A stretch of 5,189 nucleotides of DNA from NCBI GenBank assembly GCA_002331465.1, contig DCYM01000022.1, forward strand, positions 1 to 5,189, given 5' to 3'. Every line of letters begins with the position of its first letter. The stretch's first letter is position 1. This DNA comes from Candidatus Neomicrothrix sp. UBA2110 (lineage in GTDB: Bacteria; Actinomycetota; Acidimicrobiia; Acidimicrobiales; Poriferisodalaceae). Below are positions 1 through 5,189 of the stretch, in pieces. The notes under the pieces were generated by a model. The model was not told the DNA's origin. It did not search any database and saw only the letters and a program-made list of their open reading frames with translations. The position numbers and the translations under genes were made by a program.

Positions 1-39
1 ACGCAAATTTTGGTAACAGGATCGGTAACTTCAATAGTC

Positions 40-552
40 GTGTCCGACGAATTTTTGCCAAACGCTGATGAACTGGTCGTTCATAACGACCGTTTCGCCG
101 AAAACTTCGAGGATGGTGATTTGGCTGTCGCCCCGATGATGCGTTTAGCGGTAGTTGCTTGTATGGACTCTCGGATGGATATCTTCAAGATTCTCGGGCT
201 GGAAAACGGTGAAGCACATATCGTTCGAAACGCTGGTGGTGTTATCACTGATGATGTCATCCGCTCTCTTTGTCTGTCCCAAAGATTCTTGGGTACCCGC
301 GAAATCATTCTTTTGCATCACACCGATTGTGGGCTGCAAATGGTCAGCGAAGACGAGTTCAAGGCCGAACTTGAAGCGGAACTAGGTATCAAACCTCGTT
401 GGTCCCTTGAACCCTTCGCTGATCCATACAGTGACACCCGTCAATCGATGCAACGACTTTTGTTGACCCCCTTCGTCGATGCCCAACATCTGCGTGGCTT
501 CGTCTATGACGTCACCGACGGGCACTTACGCGAGGTCCCACAAGCAGAATAG
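40..552 (+). CDS. canA: Beta-class carbonic anhydrase (Rv1284/CanA-like)
   Basis: This enzyme interconverts CO2 and bicarbonate in the cytoplasm with a catalytic zinc. Counting from the GTG at 40 (170 aa), the zinc-ligand and active-site motif CMDSR gives Cys41 with the Asp43/Arg45 dyad, and HTDC gives His94 and Cys97. The stretches RNAGGVITDD and LGTREIILLHHTDCG are hallmarks of the compact beta-carbonic anhydrases of about 165 aa, and the whole chain resembles M. tuberculosis Rv1284 from memory. All catalytic residues are present. I chose GTG 40 because it brings the N-terminus in line with that family. A TTG at 10 is also in frame, and the frame is open to the window edge, so a longer start cannot be excluded. 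An AGGATCGG at 18-25 is rather far from the GTG to be a good ribosome site. The transporter follows after 27 bp on the same strand. The function is well supported; the exact start and the symbol are less certain. Confidence 0.93.
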   Translation: MSDEFLPNADELVVHNDRFAENFEDGDLAVAPMMRLAVVACMDSRMDIFKILGLENGEAHIVRNAGGVITDDVIRSLCLSQRFLGTREIILLHHTDCGLQMVSEDEFKAELEAELGIKPRWSLEPFADPYSDTRQSMQRLLLTPFVDAQHLRGFVYDVTDGHLREVPQAE

Positions 553-579
553 AGCGCACCCCGCTACCGTCTCGGCGAG

Positions 580-1749
580 ATGGCCCACCCTGATATCCCT
601 GGAAACTCCACTAAAGACCGGCGGCGACTTCTCCCGCTCTATCTGTGTGGGATTCTCGGACCGTTCGGCGGTTCGGTGTTGTCCCCAATGATTCCCGAGT
701 TGAGAGAGGCTTTCGACACGACCACAGCGACTATTGCATGGGGGTTCGGCGCTTACTTTTTTCCTTACGCGATGCTTCTCTTGGTCTCAGGAACGCTCGG
801 CGAAAAATGGGGTAGGGGGCGAACTGTCCGGGTCGCAGTTTTTCTATATGCGTTGGCGTCATTGAGTTGCGCTTCTGGCGCCTCGTTGTGGTTGTTTTTT
901 GGAGGTAGAGCCGCACAGGGGGTGGTCAATGCGTTTATGACCCCATTACTCATAGCAAGCCTTACTGACCTCGCCCCAAAGGATCGAGTAGGTCGTGCTG
1001 TCGGCACTTACGCGGCTTTTCAGGCAATCGGCGGGGTTCTGGGCATGTTGGTCGGAGGTGTCGCCGCCGACGTTGGTTGGAGGTGGGCTTTTGTGGCAAT
1101 TGCTGTGGTGGCAGCAACCCTGAGTTGGATGCTTCCCAAAGCCCGAACGTCTGAAGGCCCCGTTGTGGTGGGAATGCGATCAGTTCTGAATCGACGGATG
1201 TTCCTGTTGGGGTTAGTAGCGCTGACACAATCCATAGGTCCGGGTGGAGTGCAGCTTTTAGTAGCGCTCGTAAGTCGAGATGTGCTCAGTTTGTCGGGAT
1301 CTGCGACAGGAGCGTTACTGATCACTGGTTCATTGACCGCAGTGGTGTTAACACCGAGATGGGGTGCCATCATTGATCGAACCGGTGCCAAGCGCGCCAC
1401 AGTTCTAGCGCTTCTCCTATCGATGGCTGGGGCAGTTGTATTGTCGCAAGCCAAAACCACCCTGGCTTTGGTCATGGTGTGGGCGGTGGTTGGCGGGTTA
1501 GTGCAATGTATTGGGACTGGATTTCAGACGCTCGCGGCTACCGGCGTACCCGGGAATAGGGCAGGGGGTGTGTCGTTTGTCCTTTCACACCGTTTCCTAG
1601 GGCATGCGATTGGACCACTGATTTGGGTGCCAGTGTTTGAGCGAAACGTGTCGCTCTCTTATCTGGGGGCGGCCCTAGTGGGAGTCCTATCGATTGTGTT
1701 CGTTTACGCGGCCCAACACGACACTCTCACCTCAGATAAACACCGCTGA
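580..1749 (+). CDS. MFS transporter, 12 transmembrane helices, drug-exporter-like
   Basis: This is an integral cytoplasmic-membrane protein of 389 aa, a normal length for a 12-helix Major Facilitator Superfamily carrier. Hydrophobic segments lie at about 17-37, 50-72, 84-104, 106-128, 140-162, 168-186, 205-232, 243-262, 272-290, 295-317, 330-352 and 360-378. The loop between helices 2 and 3 has the MFS motif A (GTLGEKWGRGR, residues 71-81), and the pseudo-symmetric copy in the second half reads GAIIDRTGAKR (262-272). Helix 5 is glycine-rich (GGVLGMLVGG, about 151-160), like the antiporter motif C but without its proline. These features suggest a proton-driven exporter of the DHA1 type; the substrate cannot be read from the sequence. 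The ATG at 580 has only a weak GGCGAG before it, and 27 bp separate it from the carbonic anhydrase, so co-transcription is plausible. The gene ends 1 bp before the convergent dehalogenase stop. Confidence 0.9.
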   Translation: MAHPDIPGNSTKDRRRLLPLYLCGILGPFGGSVLSPMIPELREAFDTTTATIAWGFGAYFFPYAMLLLVSGTLGEKWGRGRTVRVAVFLYALASLSCASGASLWLFFGGRAAQGVVNAFMTPLLIASLTDLAPKDRVGRAVGTYAAFQAIGGVLGMLVGGVAADVGWRWAFVAIAVVAATLSWMLPKARTSEGPVVVGMRSVLNRRMFLLGLVALTQSIGPGGVQLLVALVSRDVLSLSGSATGALLITGSLTAVVLTPRWGAIIDRTGAKRATVLALLLSMAGAVVLSQAKTTLALVMVWAVVGGLVQCIGTGFQTLAATGVPGNRAGGVSFVLSHRFLGHAIGPLIWVPVFERNVSLSYLGAALVGVLSIVFVYAAQHDTLTSDKHR

Positions 1750-1750
1750 A

Positions 1751-2635
1751 TTACCGAGCTGGCAGCCAGTCAGCTATAGCCCGACCAATCTCATGAGGAC
1801 TGTCTTCTTGAACGAAGTGGGTGCCCCGCACCGTGACTTCGGTTTGGTTGGGCCAAGAGCGCACAAATTCGCGTTGCGGACCGGTGAGGATCGATCCCGG
1901 GTCCGCGTTGATGAACAACTTCGGCACGTCCGAAGTGGTTAACCATTGACCATAATCCTCAACGATTGCAACGACATCAGCGGGTTCGCCCTCAATAGGA
2001 ATTTCGCGAGGCCACGTCAAGGTGGGGCGACGATGCTGCGGGTCAAGAAACGGCCTGCGGTATTCAGTCATTTCTTCCTCGGTCAGGTCACGCAACACCG
2101 CGCTAGGAAGAACGCGCTCAACGAAAATGTTTTTCTCGATCACCATTTCCTCACCTGCGGGTGAACGAAAGCCTTGAAACACACGCCGGCCACCCTCATC
2201 AAAGTTTTCCCACAAGATGTTAGAAACGACTGCCTCCATGTATGCGAGTCCGGCGACCCGATCTCGATGACGGTTGGCCCAATCGAAACCTAATGCGGAT
2301 CCCCAATCGTGAATTACGAACGTCACATGGTCACCAAGGTCCAGTTCGTTTAGCAGCTCATCTAAATATTCGCGATGATCCACAAATCGATACGCGCCCG
2401 GGCTTACATCGTCAAGCTTGTCGGAATCTCCCTGCCCGATGAGATCTGGGGCAATACACCTCGCTTTGCCTGATAGGTGAGGAATGATGTTGCGCCACAG
2501 GTATGACGACGTCGGATTGCCGTGCAAAAAGACGACCGGGTCACCTTCCCCGACTTCGTGGTAGGCCATCTGTTTACCCAAGACGGTTTTGTATTGCTTG
2601 GAAAGCGGTTCGGCAGACAAGGGTGCGTCGGACAT
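1751..2635 (-). CDS. Haloalkane dehalogenase, subfamily II (DhaA/LinB-like)
   Basis: This cytoplasmic alpha/beta hydrolase of 294 aa cleaves a carbon-halogen bond of haloalkanes with water, giving an alcohol, halide and a proton. The complete subfamily-II pentad is visible: nucleophile Asp110 and halide-binding Trp111 in HDWGSALGF, halide-binding Asn40 in HGNPTSSYLWR, catalytic acid Glu134 after strand 6 (AYMEA), and His273 in GTHFVQEDSP. Further DhaA-like stretches are CIAPDLIGQGDSD, VLPSAVLRDLTEEEM and IPIEGEPADVVAIVEDY. The length matches the family. I set the start at the ATG at 2633-2635 because it has a strong AAGAGGAG site 5 nt upstream and because family similarity begins there. An in-frame ATG at 2797 would add 54 residues of cysteine- and arginine-rich non-homologous sequence and overlap the upstream gene. 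The preferred substrate (chain length, Cl/Br, any natural halogenated compound) cannot be deduced. It may be the last gene of the minus-strand operon or have its own promoter in the preceding 115 bp. Confidence 0.95.
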   Translation of the reverse strand: MSDAPLSAEPLSKQYKTVLGKQMAYHEVGEGDPVVFLHGNPTSSYLWRNIIPHLSGKARCIAPDLIGQGDSDKLDDVSPGAYRFVDHREYLDELLNELDLGDHVTFVIHDWGSALGFDWANRHRDRVAGLAYMEAVVSNILWENFDEGGRRVFQGFRSPAGEEMVIEKNIFVERVLPSAVLRDLTEEEMTEYRRPFLDPQHRRPTLTWPREIPIEGEPADVVAIVEDYGQWLTTSDVPKLFINADPGSILTGPQREFVRSWPNQTEVTVRGTHFVQEDSPHEIGRAIADWLPAR

Positions 2636-2640
2636 GTTCA

Positions 2641-2648
2641 CTCCTCTT
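2641..2648 (-). promoter_or_regulatory. Ribosome binding site that fixes the dehalogenase start
   Basis: On the minus strand the sequence AAGAGGAG lies 5 nt before the ATG at 2635. It is the clearest Shine-Dalgarno sequence in the window and decides in favour of the 294-aa dehalogenase over the longer in-frame reading from 2797. The other minus-strand genes have much weaker sites, which suggests that the dehalogenase is translated independently and comparatively well. Confidence 0.8.
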
Positions 2649-2677
2649 CGACTGATGCGTTCACCCTTCCTACACCA

Positions 2678-2708
2678 GTTACATGCGTGATTTCCTAAAT
2701 CACGGCAA
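2678..2708 (-). promoter_or_regulatory. Possible dehalogenase promoter with the palindrome in its spacer
   Basis: On the minus strand TTGCCG (2703-2708, 4 of 6 with TTGACA) and TGTAAC (2678-2683, 4 of 6 with TATAAT) are separated by 19 bp, and the palindrome fills most of that spacer. Transcription would start near 2671, leaving a leader of about 36 nt that includes the ribosome site. A long spacer with an embedded dyad is the known layout of MerR-type activated promoters, but both boxes are weak and such matches are common by chance. This is a tentative inference. Confidence 0.25.
2686..2704. repeat. Perfect 8-bp-arm inverted repeat upstream of the dehalogenase (candidate operator)
   Basis: CGTGATTTCCTAAATCACG has arms at 2686-2693 and 2697-2704 with a 3-nt centre. 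It sits in the 115-bp gap, 51 bp upstream of the dehalogenase start. By a simple count, a perfect 8-bp dyad with a spacer of 0-10 is expected about 0.02 times by chance in a gap this size, but roughly once in the whole window, so only its position makes it notable. No T-run follows on either strand, so it does not look like an intrinsic terminator. A dimeric repressor or activator site is the better guess. No regulator gene of an obvious family is adjacent. Confidence 0.5.
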
Positions 2709-2733
2709 CAACAACTACCCCGACGAAGAACAT
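2695..2733 (-). other. Tiny valine-rich reading frame (12 codons), possible leader peptide
   Basis: An ATG at 2733 on the minus strand opens a frame that reads MFFVGVVVVAVI and stops with TAG at 2695-2697. It begins 17 bp after the stop of the short hydrolase-fold gene. Six of the twelve residues are valine, and the stop codon lies inside the palindrome at 2686-2704. AGGAG stands only 2 nt before the ATG, which is too close for good initiation, although an earlier GGAG is about 10 nt away. It could be a leader peptide that affects translation of the dehalogenase, but it may equally be chance, so it is recorded as a candidate and not as a gene. Confidence 0.15.
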
Positions 2734-2750
2734 CACTCCTTTTCTCCGAT

Positions 2751-3407
2751 TCAAAGCCTGTCGAACATCGATAGAGCAGTAGCGATATCGGATTCAAAAA
2801 CGACGTCTGATTCCATCGCGGCTTCCAACCACTCGGGACGTCCGATAGATACGACAGCGATGGCTTTATCCATGTCCGCTAAGGCGGCGACTTGACGGAC
2901 ATGTTCCGCGGCATAGTCAGGGGGACGAATATCGGACGCCAACTCCAATAAGGCCCAAGGATCGGGTGTGGTGTCGCCTAGCTGATCCGATGACACCGCA
3001 AGAAGCTTTGACGACGTGGGCCGGGCCCCGCCACCGTCAAATCCTGAACCGTCAGCGATCACCAAACCCTCGATTTCACGAGGTCTAGAGCCAAAAAGAA
3101 GTAAGCCGACATAGGCACCGAGGCCGTAACCCAGCAAGGTAACTGGACCTATTTCGGCAAGGGCCGCATCGGCATCGGACATGAGAGCCTCGCAGGTGTA
3201 TCCGCCTCCAGCGGGCAGGGTTGAGTCGCCATGCCCAGTGAAATCCAAACCAAAGACAGGACCGGCCCAACCTTCAGTAACGGACGGCGCCATTGCAGGT
3301 GTGCGTTCTCCGAGCCCATGAAGGACCAATAATGGGCGTCCGCTACCTTCTCGAAGTTCATGAAGCGCGAGCTGGCTTCGCACATGATGGAGAAATGTCG
3401 TTTTCAT
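2751..3407 (-). CDS. Short alpha/beta-hydrolase-fold protein lacking the nucleophile and catalytic His
   Basis: The 218-aa product has the alpha/beta-hydrolase N-terminal half: HELREGSGRPLLVLHGLGE (about 16-34, oxyanion HG at 30-31), GLDFTGHGDS (53-62) and a nucleophile elbow LLGYGLGAYVG (91-101). The elbow reads G-Y-G-L-G, so the usual Ser/Asp/Cys is Gly95 (codon GGC at 3123-3125). The chain is shorter than the usual 260-300 aa and has no histidine after residue 169, so the C-terminal catalytic His is also missing. I infer a non-catalytic or strongly divergent member, perhaps a partner or ligand-binding protein. I have a faint memory of actinobacterial homologues with a similar GxGLGA elbow, which would make this a family trait and not decay, but I cannot confirm it. 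The ATG at 3405-3407 overlaps the preceding hydrolase stop as ATGA, indicating translational coupling. The frame is intact, with no sign of a nonsense mutation. Confidence 0.85.
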   Translation of the reverse strand: MKTTFLHHVRSQLALHELREGSGRPLLVLHGLGERTPAMAPSVTEGWAGPVFGLDFTGHGDSTLPAGGGYTCEALMSDADAALAEIGPVTLLGYGLGAYVGLLLFGSRPREIEGLVIADGSGFDGGGARPTSSKLLAVSSDQLGDTTPDPWALLELASDIRPPDYAAEHVRQVAALADMDKAIAVVSIGRPEWLEAAMESDVVFESDIATALSMFDRL

Positions 3408-4336
3408 AGGGCCCGTCCCAGGAAATCAATGACAATTTCTGCAACGTCTTCGGGTCGTTCGATATGGACGAAATGTCCCGTGTTCGCCAATGCATGGAAC
3501 TCGGCGCCGTCAGGCAAGATGGGTAACGCTTCGTCTGGACTGGTTGCCCAACCCATTTCCTCTTCGATTGTGCCAACGATCCCTAAGAACGGAACATGAA
3601 GACCACGAAGCCGAGGAATTGCCCACTCGGGTCTCCATGCTCCTGAGGGCCCAAACCGCAACGTTGGATCAATCTTCCATCTCCAGCCATCGGTGTCTTC
3701 TCGCGCACCGACAGTCACCAGATACTGCAACCACTCAACAGATAAGCGGGGGTTCATAACACGCCGTCGTTCTGCTAATCCTTGGAGCGTGTCCGCCCGA
3801 CGAAGCGTGTGCCCGGCGCGTCGTCGATGATCCAGCCACGCCGCCAATTCTGTGTCGAGGGCGGCAACATCAGTTCGATCAATCTTTTGCGCGAAGCCGC
3901 GCTTGTTAGGGATGCCATCCAGGTTGACGACGGCGCCAATGCGGTGTGGAATCACCTCGGCAAGCTGATCCACCATTCCGCCGCCCTTGCTGTGCCCTAA
4001 CACCGGAACAGGATCAGCGGAACCGAGCGAAGCAAGGACCAGCGCCGCGTCACGAACGTCGGCTTCCCATGTGTACAGCGCAGCGAGGTCGCTATCACCG
4101 TGCCCTCGCTGATCCCAGGCCACCGCCCGGAAGCCCGCTTCGGCGAGCAACGGCCCCAAAATGTCGAAAGTGCCCGCGAAATCGAACCCGCCGTGCGCGA
4201 GGAGCACCGGCGGATTTTCCTCGGAGCCCCATTCAACAACAGAGACTTCGATGCCGCCCACGTCTACTCGACGGGTCCGGTCAGGGCGACGAGCTTGAGG
4301 CACAGACGCGCGTATGACTTCAATTTCGTTCCGCAT
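3404..4336 (-). CDS. Alpha/beta hydrolase, serine-type (esterase/lipase-like)
   Basis: A cytoplasmic hydrolase of 310 aa with an alpha/beta-hydrolase fold. The oxyanion loop is LLAHGGFD (45-52), followed by AVAWDQRGHGDSD (71-83). The nucleophile elbow VLGHSKGGGM gives Ser116, and ANTGHFVHIERPEDV near the C-terminus gives His288. The acid is not obvious: after strand 7, where Asp is usual, the sequence is GIVGTIEEEMGW, so one of Glu258-260 may serve, or Asp140 after strand 6 (VVNLDG). A cap region at about 145-240 is rich in Arg and Trp. The reaction is probably hydrolysis of an ester or related bond, but the substrate is unknown. It starts 9 bp after the SCO6745-family gene and its stop overlaps the next start (ATGA), so the three genes are almost certainly one transcript. 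The ribosome site before the ATG at 4336 is weak, which fits re-initiation from the upstream gene. Confidence 0.9.
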   Translation of the reverse strand: MRNEIEVIRASVPQARRPDRTRRVDVGGIEVSVVEWGSEENPPVLLAHGGFDFAGTFDILGPLLAEAGFRAVAWDQRGHGDSDLAALYTWEADVRDAALVLASLGSADPVPVLGHSKGGGMVDQLAEVIPHRIGAVVNLDGIPNKRGFAQKIDRTDVAALDTELAAWLDHRRRAGHTLRRADTLQGLAERRRVMNPRLSVEWLQYLVTVGAREDTDGWRWKIDPTLRFGPSGAWRPEWAIPRLRGLHVPFLGIVGTIEEEMGWATSPDEALPILPDGAEFHALANTGHFVHIERPEDVAEIVIDFLGRAL

Positions 4337-4345
4337 AGCTCAGGG

Positions 4346-5074
4346 TTACTCAGCTAGAACGGCCTGCATGGCAGACACCGTGTCGATGATCGTCTGCCCT
4401 TCAGCTTCTGTAAGACACGACCACGCAGCAACGAGCATCTCATCAGTGAGAGTCTCTGCTGTTTGCCAACGGGTGTGGTGGTCGTCGGTGACCTCTACCC
4501 CTTCGTGCCAGCCGAACATGGCGATGTCATCGGGGCGTCGGACTCGGTGCGCCATTTCCGGAGAAAGGCCACACGCTGCGAGCGCCACTAAATGGACGCT
4601 GCCGCGCATCTCGCGAAGCACGGTAGTCATCTGCATCGCCAAAGCTGCCGGGTCAGACGCCAGTGGCTCGGCAGCAATGCCTGAGAAAAGAGCTAACGCC
4701 GCTGGATCTTGAGCTGTGATGACGTTTTGGGCCGCGTCAGCGTATGCCGCCAGCCCATCGAGACCAGAGAACTTAGCTATCCCAAAATTTTGCGCACAAG
4801 CAAGGTATTCCCGGCCTGCTTCGCGAGGTTGCACACGATCACGGGCCGAATCCCAAAGTTTCGTGACCATGCCGGGCTCGAAATATCCCATTGCGCTCTG
4901 AACGACTTTGGGTTCCACATCACCCAGGACTCCGCACCTGCCAAGCATGTAAAAGCGAAAGCCATCTAACCCGAGTTCTTTTCCTCGGGCCAAGGTGGCA
5001 GGATCGAAGTAGAAGGCGCCGCCGATACCGCCGATGATCGGAGACGCGGTCTGAACAAGTTCGATGGGGGTCAA
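4346..5074 (-). CDS. SCO6745-family protein (HTH_67-like), function unknown
   Basis: The 242-aa product resembles the actinobacterial SCO6745 family, annotated by some databases as helix-turn-helix-like. Recognisable parts are LGLDGFRFYMLGRCGVLGDV (34-53), the following VQSAMGYFEPGMV (58-70), and the block MRGSVHLVALAACGLSPE (156-173) with AHRVRRPDD, FGWHEG and a C-terminal helix containing LTEAEGQ. The sequence is mostly helical and alanine-rich, with no signal peptide or membrane segment. The molecular role of the family is not established to my knowledge, so neither regulator nor enzyme should be assumed. The start is a TTG at 5072-5074, preceded by GGAAAG with an 8-nt gap. There is no in-frame ATG or GTG nearby, and the start context matches the family N-terminus. 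It is the first gene of the minus-strand operon and faces a divergent gene across 80 bp. Confidence 0.8.
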   Translation of the reverse strand: MTPIELVQTASPIIGGIGGAFYFDPATLARGKELGLDGFRFYMLGRCGVLGDVEPKVVQSAMGYFEPGMVTKLWDSARDRVQPREAGREYLACAQNFGIAKFSGLDGLAAYADAAQNVITAQDPAALALFSGIAAEPLASDPAALAMQMTTVLREMRGSVHLVALAACGLSPEMAHRVRRPDDIAMFGWHEGVEVTDDHHTRWQTAETLTDEMLVAAWSCLTEAEGQTIIDTVSAMQAVLAE

Positions 5075-5142
5075 AGTGAGATCTTTCCGTGATGCAGGAC
5101 CCTTTCAGACTGGCACAGTCGCTCGTTGCTCGCGCTATCGCG

Positions 5143-5148
5143 TACCTT
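5143..5148 (+). promoter_or_regulatory. Putative -10 box of a leaderless promoter
   Basis: TACCTT fits the actinobacterial -10 pattern TANNNT and ends 6 nt before the ATG at 5155. Transcription would therefore begin at the A of the start codon itself. No Shine-Dalgarno sequence precedes that ATG, as expected for a leaderless mRNA, and no convincing -35 box is seen. The 80-bp divergent region (5075-5154) must also hold the promoter of the minus-strand operon, for which I see no clear boxes. Confidence 0.4.
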
Positions 5149-5154
5149 GCTGTA

Positions 5155-5189
5155 ATGGCAAACGACATTGATATTGGACTCTTCTCAAT
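5155..5189 (+). CDS. 5' end of a divergent gene, possibly LLM-class flavin oxidoreductase (partial)
   Basis: An ATG at 5155 opens a frame reading MANDIDIGLFS that is still open at the window edge. A short charged start followed by a strand of the form IxIGLFS is reminiscent of luciferase-like (LLM) flavin- or F420-dependent monooxygenases, whose first beta-strand carries such a sequence, but eleven residues are too few for an assignment. If this is correct, an oxidoreductase would lie back to back with the hydrolase operon, which would suit a catabolic module. The start is supported by the TACCTT box placed for leaderless transcription. The existence of a gene here is fairly likely; the family is a guess. 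Confidence 0.45.
   Translation, partial: MANDIDIGLFS

Noticed and set aside
1020..1475. Open frame of 151 codons on the minus strand inside the transporter gene
   Set aside because: It is antisense to a clear membrane transporter and has low-complexity Thr/Pro/Ala composition with no recognisable motif; it is a shadow of the real gene.
1757..1775. Inverted repeat AGCTG/CAGCT as a terminator between the convergent genes
   Set aside because: The arms are only 5 bp with a 9-nt loop, there is no T-run on either strand, and it lies inside the dehalogenase coding end.
2636..2797. In-frame N-terminal extension of the dehalogenase by 54 residues from an ATG at 2797
   Set aside because: The extension is cysteine/arginine-rich without likeness to the family, overlaps the upstream gene, and the ATG at 2635 has a far better ribosome site.
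3946..4317. Open frame of 123 codons on the plus strand opposite the serine hydrolase
   Set aside because: It is Arg/Pro-rich, has no motifs, and lies wholly antisense to a well-supported gene.
4314..4712. Open frame of 132 codons on the plus strand opposite the SCO6745-family gene
   Set aside because: It is Ser/Ala-rich shadow sequence antisense to a protein with recognisable family blocks.
5131..5142. CGCG-CTAT-CGCG dyad in the divergent promoter region as an operator
   Set aside because: The arms are only 4 bp of a CpG-rich repeat, expected by chance in this composition; kept out for lack of support.
1..5189. CRISPR array, insertion sequence, tRNA or toxin-antitoxin pair
   Set aside because: No regularly spaced repeats, transposase motifs, tRNA-like cloverleaf or small paired genes were seen on either strand; almost all the sequence is accounted for by ordinary coding genes.

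Overview
The window looks like a piece of an actinobacterial chromosome, possibly from the Acidimicrobiia or a related environmental lineage. The reasons are the mid-range GC content, a beta-carbonic anhydrase very like mycobacterial Rv1284, a protein of the actinobacteria-centred SCO6745 family, GTG/TTG starts, and a probable leaderless start at the right end. The genus cannot be fixed from the sequence alone. I see no tRNA, rRNA, insertion sequence or CRISPR array.

Left part, plus strand (about 1-1749): a small beta-class carbonic anhydrase is followed after 27 bp by a 12-helix Major Facilitator Superfamily transporter. They may share a transcript, but nothing links their functions.

Right part, minus strand (1751-5074): read in the direction of transcription, the order is an SCO6745-family protein, a serine-type alpha/beta hydrolase (9 bp gap), a short alpha/beta-hydrolase-fold protein (ATGA overlap) and, after a 115-bp gap, a haloalkane dehalogenase of subfamily II. 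The dehalogenase stop lies 1 bp from the transporter stop, so the two blocks meet tail to tail with no room for a separate terminator. A divergent plus-strand gene begins at 5155 and runs off the window. Its few visible residues are only weakly suggestive of a luciferase-like flavin-dependent oxidoreductase.

The main point of interest is the run of three consecutive alpha/beta-hydrolase-fold proteins with different residues at the nucleophile position: Ser in the first, Gly in the second (which also lacks a C-terminal catalytic His), and Asp in the dehalogenase. The dehalogenase has the complete catalytic pentad and should cleave carbon-halogen bonds. A plausible inference is a small catabolic or detoxifying module for a halogenated or ester-containing compound, with the middle protein as a non-catalytic or divergent member. 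The 115-bp gap before the dehalogenase holds a perfect 8-bp-arm palindrome and a tiny valine-rich reading frame, so this gene may have its own control.
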